The translations under genes were made by a program, and so were the position numbers. A DNA stretch of 64,000 bases, taken from the NCBI RefSeq assembly GCF_000952685.1, contig NZ_JYHV01000014.1:62001-126000 (forward strand). Direction: 5' to 3'. Below, one piece after another: positions 1 through 9,519 of this stretch. Under the pieces are notes generated by a model that was not told the DNA's origin, searched no databases, and was given only the letters and a program-made list of their open reading frames with translations. How positions within the stretch are numbered: position 1 is the first letter of the stretch; the number at the start of each line of letters is the position of its first letter. Origin of the DNA: Stutzerimonas stutzeri (GTDB lineage Bacteria > Pseudomonadota > Gammaproteobacteria > Pseudomonadales > Pseudomonadaceae).

Positions 1-147
1 CCAGGTATCAGCTGCCCGCATTGCTGGAATACGCTCAGCGAGAAGACGCGCACCAGCGCGCGCGAGCGGCAGAAGCAGATCGAACTGGCGCTCAAGCGCA
101 ATCAGCCGCACCCGATCGGCCACAACTACCGCAAACAAGGCGCGTAG
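1..147 (+). CDS. trhO: tRNA uridine 5-oxyacetic-acid hydroxylation protein TrhO (rhodanese family), C-terminal end
   Basis: Only the last 48 codons are in the window; the gene enters from the left edge and stops with TAG at 145-147. The visible peptide begins PGISCPHCW and continues through a basic stretch to GHNYRKQGA. This matches the C-terminal tail of the YceA/TrhO (UPF0176) rhodanese proteins, where a CxxC-type cysteine pair is followed by an Arg/Lys/Gln-rich helix. In the family, TrhO carries out prephenate-independent hydroxylation of U34 in tRNA. The catalytic rhodanese cysteine lies outside the window. Recognition rests on the tail only. Confidence 0.72.
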   Translation, partial: PGISCPHCWNTLSEKTRTSARERQKQIELALKRNQPHPIGHNYRKQGA

Positions 148-212
148 CTAAAGCCGCTTGGGCCAGATGACGGTGCGCAGTTTGCGCTCCACCCGATAGA
201 ACCGGAGCCCCT

Positions 213-845
213 ATGCGCACCCGACTGATCTATGTGATGGACCCGATGTGCTCCTGGTGCTGGGGCTTCGCGCCGGTGGTGCAGGCGTTGATTGCCCAGG
301 CGCAGGCTCAGGGTGTGGGTGCCGATCTGGTGGTCGGCGGCCTGCGCCAGGAGCGCATCGCCATGGATCAGGCCGGCCGTGAACGCACCCTGTCCTATTG
401 GCAGGCGGTGCACGAAGCGAGCGGGCAGCCGTTCAACTTCGATGCGGGGCTGCCGGACGGTCTGGTCTACGACACCGAGCCCGCCTGCCGAGCGCTTGTG
501 GCGGCGCGCAGTCTCGATCGGCAGCTGGTCTGGCCACTCGTTGGGCTGATTCAGCGGGCGTTTTATGTCGACGGGCGCAACGTCACGATGCCGCCGGAAT
601 TGGTTGATCTGGCTGAGGCGGCAGGCATACCCCGTATCGAGTTCGCCGACCGTTTCGACTCTCAGGCGGTGCGCGATGCCACGGCGGCTGACTTCGACTG
701 GGCGCGGAACCTCGGCATCGCCGGCTTCCCGACCTTGCTTGCCGAGCACAACGGTCAGCTGGCGCTGTTGACCAATGGCTTCCAGCCGCTCGACGTGCTG
801 TCACCTCTGCTGGCGCGTTGGCTGGACCATAACGCCCATGCCTGA
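213..845 (+). CDS. DsbA family thioredoxin-fold protein with CSWC active site
   Basis: 210 aa. A DsbA/FrnE-like thioredoxin-fold protein with a CSWC redox motif at residues 13-16, directly after the first beta strand (LIYVMDPM). An alpha-helical insertion follows, and a cis-Pro region lies near GIAGFPTLL (about residues 168-176). No signal peptide is visible, so it probably acts in the cytoplasm like FrnE-type oxidoreductases rather than as a periplasmic DsbA. GGAG (202-205) sits about 7 nt before the ATG. Its last codons overlap the ABC exporter gene, whose ATG is at 838, so the two are translationally coupled and may act together. The substrate cannot be read from the sequence. Confidence 0.82.
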   Translation: MRTRLIYVMDPMCSWCWGFAPVVQALIAQAQAQGVGADLVVGGLRQERIAMDQAGRERTLSYWQAVHEASGQPFNFDAGLPDGLVYDTEPACRALVAARSLDRQLVWPLVGLIQRAFYVDGRNVTMPPELVDLAEAAGIPRIEFADRFDSQAVRDATAADFDWARNLGIAGFPTLLAEHNGQLALLTNGFQPLDVLSPLLARWLDHNAHA

Positions 846-2619
846 TCAGCTCAGCTGGGCGGAGATCCGCCGTCTCGCGCTGCATCATCGCAAGGCGCTG
901 ATCCTCGCCAATCTAGTTGCTGTGTTGGCAACGCTGTGCAGTGTGCCGATTCCCTTGCTGTTGCCGCTGCTGGTCGACGAGGTGCTGCTGGGGCAGGGCG
1001 ATACGGCGCTGCAGATAATGGACAGGTTTCTGCCGACGGGCTGGCAGACGGCGATTGGCTATATCGGCCTGATGCTCTGCGCGACGCTGCTGCTGCGCGC
1101 CTCGGCGTTGATTTTCAACGTGCTGCAGGCGCGATTATTCGCGCGGCTGTCGAAGGACCTGGTCTACCGCATTCGGGTGCGGTTGATCGAACGGCTCAAA
1201 CGTATCGCGCTGAGCGAGTATGAAAGCCTTGGCGGCGGGACGGTCGCCGCGCATCTGGTCACCGATCTGGAGACCATCGACAAATTCATCGGCGAGACCC
1301 TCAGCCGGCTGCTGGTAGCGCTGCTTTCAATTGCCGGTACGGCGGCGATCCTGCTCTGGATGCACTGGCAACTGGCGCTGCTGATCCTGCTGTTCAATCC
1401 GCTGGTGATCTACGCCACGGTGCAACTGGGTAAACGCGTCAAACACCTGAAGAAGCTGGAGAACGACAGCACCTCACTGTTTACCCAAGCGCTCACCGAA
1501 ACCCTGGATGCAATCCAGGAAGTGCGGGCCGGTAATCGCCAGGGTTTCTTTCTTGGTCGGCTTGGGCTGCGCGCGCGTGAAGTGCGCGACTACGCCGTGG
1601 CCTCGCAATGGAAGACCGACGCCTCCAACCGCGCCAGTGGCCTGCTGTTCCAGTTCGGCATCGACATTTTCCGTGCCGCGGCGATGCTCACCGTGTTGTT
1701 TTCCGACCTGTCGATCGGCCAGATGCTGGCGGTGTTCAGCTACCTCTGGTTCATGATCGGGCCGGTGGAACAGTTGCTCAATCTGCAATACGCCTTCTAT
1801 GCCGCCGGCGGCGCGCTCAGCCGCATCAATCAGCTGCTGGCACGTGCCGATGAACCCCAATATGTCGGCGGACAGGACCCGTTCGTGGGGCGGGACACCG
1901 TTGACATCGATGTTCGTGGGCTGCGCTTCTCCTATCAGGACGAACCGGTACTCGAAGGTCTGGACCTTTCGATCGCCGCGGGTGAAAAGGTCGCCATCGT
2001 CGGCGCCAGCGGTGGCGGAAAAAGCACCTTGGTGCAGCTGCTGCTGGGCCTGTATCAGCCGCAAGCGGGACAGATCTGTTTTGCTGGAATCGATATCAAG
2101 CACATCGGCCTGGGCACGGTACGCGACAATGTTGCGGTGGTGCTGCAGCACCCTGCGCTGTTCAACGACACGGTGCGCGCCAATCTGCTGATGGGGCGCG
2201 AACGCGACGATCAGGCTTGCTGGCAGGCGCTGGAGATCGCGCAACTGGCCGAAACCATCCGTCAGTTGCCGGCGGGGCTCGACAGCATTGTCGGTCGTTC
2301 CGGGGTGCGCCTGTCAGGTGGCCAGCGGCAACGGCTGGCGGTGGCGCGGATGGTGTTGGCTGAGCCCAAAGTGGTGATTCTCGACGAGGCGACCTCCGCC
2401 CTGGATGCCGCCACCGAATATGCGCTGCATCAGGAGCTGAACCGTTTTCTGCAAGGGCGCACCACTTTGATCATCGCCCATCGCCTATCTGCGGTGAAGC
2501 AGGCCGACCGCGTCTTGGTGTTCGATGGTGGCCGCATCGCCGAGCAGGGCGACCATCTGCAGCTGATCGCCGACGGCGGGCTTTACGCCAAGCTTTATGG
2601 GCATCTGCAACAGCACTGA
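838..2619 (+). CDS. ABC exporter, fused permease and ATPase (type IV, MsbA-like half transporter)
   Basis: 593 aa from the ATG at 838, chosen because it overlaps the end of the upstream DsbA-like gene by 8 nt; an upstream ATG at 775 would bury 63 nt more inside that gene. Residues 1 to about 310 form six membrane helices of the ABC transporter type 1 fold. Residues about 340-593 are the nucleotide-binding domain: Walker A GASGGGKST 389-397, signature LSGGQ 492-496, Walker B VVILDE 512-517, and the H-loop in IIAHR. As a half transporter it should work as a homodimer in the inner membrane. The substrate is unknown. Coupling to a thiol oxidoreductase hints at a redox-active or thiol-containing cargo, but this is inference. 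Confidence 0.88.
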   Translation: MPDQLSWAEIRRLALHHRKALILANLVAVLATLCSVPIPLLLPLLVDEVLLGQGDTALQIMDRFLPTGWQTAIGYIGLMLCATLLLRASALIFNVLQARLFARLSKDLVYRIRVRLIERLKRIALSEYESLGGGTVAAHLVTDLETIDKFIGETLSRLLVALLSIAGTAAILLWMHWQLALLILLFNPLVIYATVQLGKRVKHLKKLENDSTSLFTQALTETLDAIQEVRAGNRQGFFLGRLGLRAREVRDYAVASQWKTDASNRASGLLFQFGIDIFRAAAMLTVLFSDLSIGQMLAVFSYLWFMIGPVEQLLNLQYAFYAAGGALSRINQLLARADEPQYVGGQDPFVGRDTVDIDVRGLRFSYQDEPVLEGLDLSIAAGEKVAIVGASGGGKSTLVQLLLGLYQPQAGQICFAGIDIKHIGLGTVRDNVAVVLQHPALFNDTVRANLLMGRERDDQACWQALEIAQLAETIRQLPAGLDSIVGRSGVRLSGGQRQRLAVARMVLAEPKVVILDEATSALDAATEYALHQELNRFLQGRTTLIIAHRLSAVKQADRVLVFDGGRIAEQGDHLQLIADGGLYAKLYGHLQQH

Positions 2620-2779
2620 ATGGGTGTTCCTGAAAACCACTGCACGTTCTGGCGATTAGATGGCCTCATAGCTGGCTATTGGCTATCGACGCCTGGTTAA
2701 ATCGCGCTGTTTTCGCGCTCAACTTTGGTCGATCACGGCCGACTTCATGACGTGCGCGTATTTTCAAGGGAATTCTCTG

Positions 2780-4729
2780 ATGCAGTCTGTCGATATATTC
2801 ACCAACCTTTCCGTGGGCAAAAAGTTGCTGTTCGGCTTTGCCATGGTGCTGCTGCTGACCCTGGGCGTCGCCGGTACCGGTTTCTTCGCCGTGGATTCGA
2901 TTCTGATCCGCTCTTCTCAGACGAATCAGCTCGCCGCCATCAACGCCGCGATCCTCGCTGCGCGCGGTCAGGAGCGTGATTACGCCCTGACCCGCAGTGA
3001 CGCATCCGCTGCGGCGCTGCGCGCCACGCTGGACCAGCTCAATCAACGGTTGGATGGGCTTTCCGCGATTTCTGATACTGACGAGCAGGCGTTGCTGCAG
3101 CGGATTCGAAGCGATGCAGCAGACTACGCTCAGCAATTCGACAACTATCGCGCGCTGATCGGCAAGGGCGTCGAGTTGCGCGGGAGCATGGGCGATGCCG
3201 CGCAGAAGAGTCGCGAGGAGTTCGAATACATCGAGCTGGACATGTACGACGCGGTCCGGGTGCTGCGCCTTGAAGGCGATCATCTGAAGGGCAGCGACCC
3301 GTTGACCCTTGCTGAAGCCGCTTCCGGCTTGACCAAGCGCATCCTCGATCTGCGCACATTCGAGAACGTTTTCCTCAGCAATAACGCCCAGGAGGCCGTC
3401 GATAGCTGGAACGAGACCTACGGCGATGTGACCAGGACCGGCGAAGGGCTGAAGACGTGGCTCAACGACGATCAGAAAGCCACCATGGATGGCGCACTCG
3501 CAGCGCTCGCCGCCTACGAACGGGCCTTTGCCGAGTTCCGTCGCAACCGCTCCGAGAGGATCGCCCTGGAAGGCACCATGGTCGCTCAGGCGCAGCGTGT
3601 GCTGGATACCGCCGACCAGGCTTTGGCGGGTGCCAACGAAGCGATGCAGGCTCAGCGCACCAGCGCTTACTTGCTGCTTGCAGTGATCACTGCCTTGGCC
3701 GTGATTCTCGGGCTGGGAGCGGCTATCGCCATCTCCCGCATGATCGTCCTGCCGCTACGCTACACCGTGCAGCTGGCGCAACGGGTCGCCGACGGCGATC
3801 TCACGCAGTCGGCTAAGGTCACGCGCCGCGATGAGCTTGGGCAGCTGCAGCAAACCATGTACGCCATGACGGAAAGTCTGCGTACCTTGATCGGCCGCAT
3901 CGGCGGTAGCGTAGGGCAGATCGCCTCCGCCGCCGAGCAGCTGTCGGCGGTCACGGCGCAAACCAGTGTCGGTGTACAGAAGCAGCGTGAAGAGACGGAT
4001 CAGGTCGCGACGGCGATGCATCAAATGGCCGCGACCGTGCAGGAAGTGGCACAAAATGCCGAGCAGGCGTCGTTGGCGGCACGTCAGGCTGATCAACAGG
4101 CTCGCCAGGGAGATCTGGTCGTCAAGGAAGCCATCGGCCAGATCGACAGCCTGTCCGGCGAAGTGGAGCATTCCGCGCATGCCATCGAAGAGTTGAACAC
4201 CGAGAGTGGGCGCATCGGCAGTGTGCTCGAGGTGATTCGCGCGGTTGCCGAACAGACCAACTTGCTGGCGTTGAACGCGGCGATCGAAGCCGCCCGCGCA
4301 GGTGAGCAAGGCCGCGGCTTCGCCGTGGTGGCCGACGAGGTGCGCGCCTTGGCCCGTCGTACGCATGACTCCACCGAAGAGATCGAAGGCCTGATCGGCA
4401 ATCTGCAGCGGGTCGCGCAGAAGGCCGTGGAGCAGATGCAGACCAGCCGTGAGCTGACCCAGCGTACTGTTGAATTGGCCAGCGAAGCCGGTATCGCACT
4501 CGGTCGTATCACCGACTCGGTGTCCACCATCGAGCAGATGAACCAGCAGATCGCCGCGGCGTCCGAGGAGCAGAGTGCGGTGGCCGAAAACATCACCGAG
4601 AGCGTAACCCGTGTGCGCGATATTGGTGAGCAGAGTGCCAGCGGTAGCGAGCAGACCGCTGGCGCCAGCGCCGAGCTGGCGCGTCTCGGTGTCGAACTGC
4701 AGGGAATGGTGGCGCGTTTCCGCACCTGA
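2780..4729 (+). CDS. Methyl-accepting chemotaxis protein with HBM-type periplasmic sensor
   Basis: 649 aa from ATG 2780, preceded by AAGGGAA about 9 nt upstream; an in-frame ATG at 2747 has no ribosome site. Domains: membrane helix about 14-36; a periplasmic four-helix region of about 250 aa resembling the helical bimodular (HBM) sensor, known in McpS-type receptors for organic acids; second membrane helix about 290-312; a HAMP domain; and a cytoplasmic signalling domain with the conserved hairpin tip ([20 protein letters not shown], then [12 protein letters not shown]). It signals through CheW/CheA to control flagellar rotation. No C-terminal CheR-tethering pentapeptide is seen; the protein ends MVARFRT. 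The ligand is unpredictable from sequence alone. Monocistronic; a hairpin follows the stop. Confidence 0.88.
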   Translation: MQSVDIFTNLSVGKKLLFGFAMVLLLTLGVAGTGFFAVDSILIRSSQTNQLAAINAAILAARGQERDYALTRSDASAAALRATLDQLNQRLDGLSAISDTDEQALLQRIRSDAADYAQQFDNYRALIGKGVELRGSMGDAAQKSREEFEYIELDMYDAVRVLRLEGDHLKGSDPLTLAEAASGLTKRILDLRTFENVFLSNNAQEAVDSWNETYGDVTRTGEGLKTWLNDDQKATMDGALAALAAYERAFAEFRRNRSERIALEGTMVAQAQRVLDTADQALAGANEAMQAQRTSAYLLLAVITALAVILGLGAAIAISRMIVLPLRYTVQLAQRVADGDLTQSAKVTRRDELGQLQQTMYAMTESLRTLIGRIGGSVGQIASAAEQLSAVTAQTSVGVQKQREETDQVATAMHQMAATVQEVAQNAEQASLAARQADQQARQGDLVVKEAIGQIDSLSGEVEHSAHAIEELNTESGRIGSVLEVIRAVAEQTNLLALNAAIEAARAGEQGRGFAVVADEVRALARRTHDSTEEIEGLIGNLQRVAQKAVEQMQTSRELTQRTVELASEAGIALGRITDSVSTIEQMNQQIAAASEEQSAVAENITESVTRVRDIGEQSASGSEQTAGASAELARLGVELQGMVARFRT

Positions 4730-4752
4730 TATCCGCGTCTTGTTGCAGCGAG

Positions 4753-4774
4753 GCCCCGATCATGTCGGGGCTTC
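4753..4774 (+). terminator. Hairpin terminator after chemoreceptor gene
   Basis: Stem GCCCCGA (4754-4760), loop TCATG, stem TCGGGGC (4766-4772), 24 nt after the chemoreceptor stop, then a T-containing stretch (TTCGTCGTTT) rather than a clean U run. It probably ends the receptor transcript. Confidence 0.6.
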
Positions 4775-4911
4775 GTCGTTTATGGCGCTGAACTCCTTCG
4801 AGGCTCCACCTATCTAGAACAGGAACGCGGCCCTGGTCGCACGCTGTGGAGATGCTCGATGAAGGTCGCGTCATTCCTCGCTGTCCGTTCCGGCGCCGGA
4901 GCGATCAGCCC

Positions 4912-6228
4912 ATGAAAATCACTGCACGGGCCGCTGGCGAGTCTCGTCTGAAACAGGCGATCACCGGGCCGGCGCTGTTTCTGTTCATTCTCGGGGATGT
5001 CTTGGGCGCTGGCGTCTACGCGCTGGTGGGCAAGATTGCCGGCGAAGCGGGGGGCGCGGTCTGGGTGCCATTGCTGGTCGCCTTGGGGTTCGCGATGCTG
5101 ACCGCGGCGTCTTACGCAGAACTGGTCAGCAAATACCCGAAAGCCGGTGGCGCAGCGGTGTTCGTGGAGCGCGCATTCGGCAAGCCGCTGCTGTCCTTTC
5201 TCGTGGGTTTCTGCATGCTCGCGGCTGGGGTGACCAGCGCCGCCGGGTTGTCTCTGGCGTTTGCTGGCGATTATCTGGGTGCCTTCGTCGATACACCGGC
5301 GGTGCCCACCGCACTGGCGTTCCTGGCCATCGTCGCGTTGCTCAATGCGCGTGGCATCAAGGAGTCGTTGGGGGCCAACGCGGTTATGACCGTCATCGAG
5401 GTGTCGGGCCTGTTGTTCGTCGTGGTACTGGCCGGCCGTTTCCTTTTGGGCGGGCAAGGTGAGCCGTCGCGCGTACTGGAATTTACGCCCGGTGTTTCGC
5501 CTGCCATTGCCGTACTGGGGGCGGCGCTGATCGCGTTCTATTCGTTCGTCGGTTTCGAGGTGTCCGCCAATGTCGCCGAAGAGGTCAAAGACGTTCGGCG
5601 CAACTATCCTCGTGCCTTGTTCGGCGCGCTCCTGGCGGCCGGGCTGGTCTACATGGGCGTCGGCATGGCCGCGACGGCAGTGCTTTCTCCGGCAACGCTG
5701 GCCGATTCATCCGCGCCTTTGCTGGACGTGGTACGAGCCACCGGTTATGCCGTGCCGGATTGGCTCTTCGCGGCCGTGGCGCTGGTGGCCGTTGCCAACG
5801 GCGCGCTGCTGACCATGATCATGTCCAGCCGGTTGGCCTATGGTATGGCCGACGAAGGGCTGCTGCCTGCGCCGCTGACCCGCGTTCTGCCAAAGCGGCG
5901 CACGCCCTGGCTGGCGATAATGGGAACGACCTTGCTGGCCATGCTTCTCACCGTGACCGGTACGCTGACGGCACTCGCCGAGACCGTGGTGCTGTTGCTG
6001 CTGTTCGTCTTCATGAGCACCAATGTGGCGGTGCTGGTGCTGCGCAAGGACAAGATCGCCGAGCCGCATTTTCGCACCCCGACCGTCCTGCCCCTGTTGG
6101 CGATCCTTTCCTGTGTGCTGCTGTTGTCCCAGCAAAGCGCGGGTACCTGGCTGCGTGCTGGGCTGTTGATGGCGCTTGGCGCCTCGCTCTACGGGATCGG
6201 CCACTGGCAGAAGCGGCGTCGACGCTAG
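4912..6228 (+). CDS. APC superfamily amino acid permease
   Basis: 438 aa from ATG 4912; the longer frame from 4846 has no ribosome site and an arginine-rich non-membrane leader. The protein has about 12 hydrophobic segments and the APC-family start, where the first membrane helix holds the substrate-binding glycines (FILGDVLGAGVYALVGKIAG). It should be an inner-membrane amino acid or amine transporter driven by ion gradients. It is clearly APC but cannot be assigned to one substrate; the C-terminus ends in a basic tail (HWQKRRRR). Its TAG stop (6226-6228) directly abuts the stop codon of the convergent gene, with no intervening base. Confidence 0.85.
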   Translation: MKITARAAGESRLKQAITGPALFLFILGDVLGAGVYALVGKIAGEAGGAVWVPLLVALGFAMLTAASYAELVSKYPKAGGAAVFVERAFGKPLLSFLVGFCMLAAGVTSAAGLSLAFAGDYLGAFVDTPAVPTALAFLAIVALLNARGIKESLGANAVMTVIEVSGLLFVVVLAGRFLLGGQGEPSRVLEFTPGVSPAIAVLGAALIAFYSFVGFEVSANVAEEVKDVRRNYPRALFGALLAAGLVYMGVGMAATAVLSPATLADSSAPLLDVVRATGYAVPDWLFAAVALVAVANGALLTMIMSSRLAYGMADEGLLPAPLTRVLPKRRTPWLAIMGTTLLAMLLTVTGTLTALAETVVLLLLFVFMSTNVAVLVLRKDKIAEPHFRTPTVLPLLAILSCVLLLSQQSAGTWLRAGLLMALGASLYGIGHWQKRRRR

Positions 6229-7269
6229 TTAATGCCGATTCAGTTCCGCGGCCCACTCGGCTAACGGCAGGGCGGGTTGCTGCTGCCATATACGTTGCCA
6301 GATCAGCTCGAGCCGGCTCATATCGCCGCGCTCGGCGGGCAGCCGCTCGACGAAGGGGATCAACTGCCAGTCTTCGCCGCTGCGCTCGGCAAGGGCGAAG
6401 CGAAAGGGGTGAAAGCCGGTCATGCCGAGCCGTAGATCGGTCACCAGCAACTGACCGTCGATCTCGTCGTAACGCAGTACGCCGCCAGTGAACCACTGCA
6501 GCCGGGCATGTTGCGGCGAATCGCGCAGGACGTCGGCGAGCCGCGCGTCACGGTCGATGCGCACCAGCTCTGGCGGCTGGTCGTCGAACCAGCTCACCAG
6601 CGCTTCGTAGTAGTCGTCATCCTGGATGATGATCACGCGCCAGAGCAGGCTGTTGAACGGCGTGGGCGCGCTGTACAGCTGGTTCGCCTGGAGACCGTGA
6701 CTGGCCATCGTCTTTTCCACGCGCTGCTCGGCCATCTGTTTGCCGGCTAGCGTGAAGGCCAGATACAGCGACGTCACGACCAAGGCCAGGACAGGCACGC
6801 GAGGACTGTGGCCCTTCAAGCCGACGATCGCCCCGGCCAGCACCGCCAGCAGCAGGGGCACGCTGTACATCGGATCGATGATGAACACGCTGGACCAGGC
6901 CACCGGCGGCGTGGTCAACGGCCAGAACAGCTGGGTGCCGTAGCTGGTGAAGGCATCGAGCAGGACATGGGTCACCAGCACCAGCCAGACCGTTAGAAAC
7001 AGGCGCATGCCGCTGTAGCCCGGGTCGGGTCGTATTCGCCGGGCCAGCCAGGTTAATGCGACGGCGAGCAGGCTGAGAACGAACATCGAGTGGCTGAAGC
7101 CCCGGTGATAGGTCATGTCGGCGACGGCATCACCGTAGTCGATCACCACGTCCAGATCGGGCAGCGTGCCCAGTACTGCGCCATACAGCAGTGCCTTGCG
7201 GCCCTGCCAACGGCCAAGCAACGACGCTTGAACGGTGGCACCGAGAAGGGCCTGGGTAATCGAGTCCAT
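6229..7269 (-). CDS. Membrane-bound metal-dependent hydrolase (YdjM/DUF457 family)
   Basis: 346 aa from the ATG at 7269, giving [10 protein letters not shown], the usual first residues of this family (M-D-S/P-I-T-H/Q-A-L-L-G). ATGs further upstream add a leader that does not look coding. N-terminal hallmarks of the YdjM-like family are visible: GTLPDLDVV, then YHRGFSHSM, then [11 protein letters not shown]; their His and Asp residues form a predicted metal site between membrane helices. Four or five hydrophobic segments fill residues about 1-190, followed by a soluble C-terminal half. Biochemical function is unknown for the family. It converges with the permease gene and diverges from arfB. 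Confidence 0.82.
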   Translation of the reverse strand: MDSITQALLGATVQASLLGRWQGRKALLYGAVLGTLPDLDVVIDYGDAVADMTYHRGFSHSMFVLSLLAVALTWLARRIRPDPGYSGMRLFLTVWLVLVTHVLLDAFTSYGTQLFWPLTTPPVAWSSVFIIDPMYSVPLLLAVLAGAIVGLKGHSPRVPVLALVVTSLYLAFTLAGKQMAEQRVEKTMASHGLQANQLYSAPTPFNSLLWRVIIIQDDDYYEALVSWFDDQPPELVRIDRDARLADVLRDSPQHARLQWFTGGVLRYDEIDGQLLVTDLRLGMTGFHPFRFALAERSGEDWQLIPFVERLPAERGDMSRLELIWQRIWQQQPALPLAEWAAELNRH

Positions 7270-7404
7270 GCGGGTTTCCATCGGCTGCGAGCACGCTACA
7301 GTAGCCGAACCGGCCCACTTGCAGCGGCTCAAAATCTTATAAAAACATGTCCGTGCGGCTTGGCTGATGGACAATACCCGCTCACCTCAACCAGCGATGG
7401 GCCG

Positions 7405-7818
7405 ATGCTCGAGATATCCAACAGCGTGCAGCTAGCCGACAGCGAGATCGAACTGACCGCCATTCGCGCCCAAGGCGCGGGTGGGCAAAACGTCAACAAA
7501 GTCTCCAGCGCATTGCACCTGCGCTTCGATATCAACGCGTCCTCGTTGCCCGATTTCTATAAGGAACGCCTGCTGGCGTTGCGTGACAGCCGGATAACCG
7601 GGGACGGCGTCATCGTCATCAAGGCGCAGCAGTACCGCACCCAGGAGCAGAACCGCGCCGATGCCTTGGAGCGCCTCGCGGAACTGATCCGCAGCGTGGC
7701 GAAAGTCGAAAAGGCGCGGCGCCCGACGCGGCCGACGCTGGGCTCGAAAAAGCGCCGTCTCGAAGGCAAGAGCAAGCGCGGCGCGATCAAGGCCGGGCGC
7801 GGCAAGGTGGATTTCTAA
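7405..7818 (+). CDS. arfB: Alternative ribosome-rescue factor B (peptidyl-tRNA hydrolase)
   Basis: 137 aa. Has the release-factor catalytic loop GAGGQNVNK, with GGQ at residues 26-28, and a C-terminal basic tail rich in Lys/Arg ([19 protein letters not shown]...[12 protein letters not shown]), which in ArfB/YaeJ enters the empty mRNA channel of stalled ribosomes. There is no codon-recognition domain, as expected. It hydrolyses peptidyl-tRNA on ribosomes that have run off broken mRNA, a backup for tmRNA. The ATG at 7405 is chosen because MLEISNSV is the family start; the frame is open further upstream without meaning. The gene is divergent from the DUF457 hydrolase and ends 109 bp before the converging MFS gene. 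Confidence 0.93.
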   Translation: MLEISNSVQLADSEIELTAIRAQGAGGQNVNKVSSALHLRFDINASSLPDFYKERLLALRDSRITGDGVIVIKAQQYRTQEQNRADALERLAELIRSVAKVEKARRPTRPTLGSKKRRLEGKSKRGAIKAGRGKVDF

Positions 7819-7927
7819 AAGGAGCCGGCATTGTGGGCAGGCGCGGCGTGTGGGTACCTGCGGTTTGCCAGGATGGTGGCCTGGCGCTAACCGTCCGGGT
7901 ACCGGCTGGCGCTGGCCTCGCCGTCAT

Positions 7928-9238
7928 TCAATGGGTGCCGGTGCGTGGCTCGACGATGGTTTCCTCGGGCAGGTCGTCGTCGATGTCCGACTCGGTGGCT
8001 GCGGTCTCGGTGGTATCGCCCTCCGGCGTGTCCGGCATCAGCTCCAACACCGTGTGGCTGGTACGCAGCATCGGTGTGAAGTGACCGTGCGGCTCGGTTA
8101 CCAGGTCGAACACCCGGCGTGAGCGGAAGTAGGAATAGATAGCCAGGAATGCCAGGGTCACGGCGAAGAATACCGGCAGCGCCTTGGGCCCGAAGACGCT
8201 CATCAAGCCACCAGCGACCACCGGACCGAAGGCGGCACCGAAGCCGTTGGCCAGCAGCAAGCCACTGGAGCCGGAGAGAATTTCGTCCGGGTGCAACTGG
8301 TCGACCATCTGCGCCACGGCAATGGAATAGATCGAAAAAGCCAGGCCGCCCCAGAGAAACATCATCCCCAACAGCAACGGGCCGGACGTCAGAGGTGTGA
8401 TCAGGCCGCCGAGGATCGCGGCGATGGCCACGACCCAGAGCAGCACCAGGCGACGGTCATGTTTGTCGGAAAACAGCCCGATCGGCCATTGCAGCACGGC
8501 GCCCCCGAGGATGGTCACGCTCATCAGCAGGCCCACTCCGGATGCATCGAAACCGCTTTGCGATGCATAGACCGGTGCCAGTCCCCAGAAGCCGCCCAGG
8601 GTCAGTCCCGAGACCCCGGCAGCCATTAGGGGGAGTGGGGCGATTCGTGCCAGTTGCAGCAGGTCGGTAGCCGGCATGTCCGGTTGCGCGGGTTGCGCCT
8701 GGCGGGTCAGGGTGATCGGCATCAACGCAGCGCAAATGAGGATGGCCGCCAGCGCGAACAGGGTGAAATTCATCGGGCTGTCGAGGCTCAACAGCTGCTG
8801 GGCGGCAGCCAGCGCACCGAGGTTGACGGCCATGTACAAGGCGAATACCTGGCCGCGTTTTTCGCCACTGACCTGGGCGTTGAGCCAGCTCTCGATGACC
8901 ATGTACAGCGTGACCAGGGCTACGCCATAGAGCAGGCGCAACACCAGCCACACCCAAGGATTGACGATCAGCACGTGCATCAGCACGGCGACCGATGCCA
9001 GGGCCGCGTAGAAGGCGAAGGTACGAATGTGGCCGACGCGGCGGATCAACGACGGTGCGAGCCAGGTGCCGACGAGGAAGCCGGCGAAGTACCCCGACAT
9101 CAGCAGACCAATCATTCCGGTGGAATAACCCTCGGCGATGCCGCGCAGCGTTAGCAGCGTGTTCAGCAGTCCGTGGCCGAGCAGTAGTAATGCAACGCCG
9201 CCCAGCAGCGAGCTGATGGGGGCAAACAAGGACGTCAT
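7928..9238 (-). CDS. MFS transporter (YcaD-like)
   Basis: 436 aa from ATG 9238 (MTSLFAPISSLLGG). A TTG three codons upstream is also possible, because a TAGGG element lies closer to it. Twelve hydrophobic segments and the MFS cytoplasmic loop motif (LAPSLIRRVGHIRTF) are visible, together with the family-typical YMVIESWLNA in helix 5 shared with YcaD-like transporters. The last 60 or so residues form an acidic, Thr/Glu/Asp-rich cytoplasmic tail (EGDTTETAATESDIDDD), longer than usual. The substrate is unknown; YcaD-group proteins are assigned only as putative permeases. Confidence 0.85.
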   Translation of the reverse strand: MTSLFAPISSLLGGVALLLLGHGLLNTLLTLRGIAEGYSTGMIGLLMSGYFAGFLVGTWLAPSLIRRVGHIRTFAFYAALASVAVLMHVLIVNPWVWLVLRLLYGVALVTLYMVIESWLNAQVSGEKRGQVFALYMAVNLGALAAAQQLLSLDSPMNFTLFALAAILICAALMPITLTRQAQPAQPDMPATDLLQLARIAPLPLMAAGVSGLTLGGFWGLAPVYASQSGFDASGVGLLMSVTILGGAVLQWPIGLFSDKHDRRLVLLWVVAIAAILGGLITPLTSGPLLLGMMFLWGGLAFSIYSIAVAQMVDQLHPDEILSGSSGLLLANGFGAAFGPVVAGGLMSVFGPKALPVFFAVTLAFLAIYSYFRSRRVFDLVTEPHGHFTPMLRTSHTVLELMPDTPEGDTTETAATESDIDDDLPEETIVEPRTGTH

Positions 9239-9389
9239 GGCAAACAACCCTAAGCAAAAAATCCGTGAGGGCAGGCGGCCCGGCCAGGGCAGCTTGCCGT
9301 TATAAGCTTCTGAAAAACCTCGGCTAATCCATCATTGATGGTTTCAACGCATGCAGCTTGGGCAGCGCTTTTGTCCGAGGATTCAACAC

Positions 9390-9416
9390 GAGGCGCATTT
9401 TCCAGCGAAGCGCCTC
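9390..9416 (-). terminator. Hairpin downstream of the LysR gene, in a 281-bp gap
   Basis: GAGGCGC (9390-9396) pairs with GCGCCTC (9410-9416) around a 13-nt loop. It lies between the end of the LysR gene (9520) and the start of the MFS gene (9238), both on the minus strand, so it likely separates their transcripts. There is no U run. Nothing else recognisable is in 9239-9519. Confidence 0.4.
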
Positions 9417-9519
9417 AAACCGTTACGTCGATCGCGTCCAGCTTGCTGTCCCACGGTCGCAATTGCGGCTGGGTGCAGGTCCAGACTCGCCGTTGATGCG
9501 TAAAGCTTGGCTCAAACTT

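Noticed and set aside
126-749. Long minus-strand frame opposite the DsbA-like gene and many similar opposite-strand frames (e.g. 1474-2244, 42644-44314, 51641-53215)
   Set aside because: High GC keeps antisense frames open; they mirror strong genes codon for codon and show no domain, start or ribosome site.
6220-6235. Directly abutting convergent stops (also at 27376/27377) as a special signal
   Set aside because: Compact convergent gene ends are common in such genomes; no structure beyond the two stop codons.
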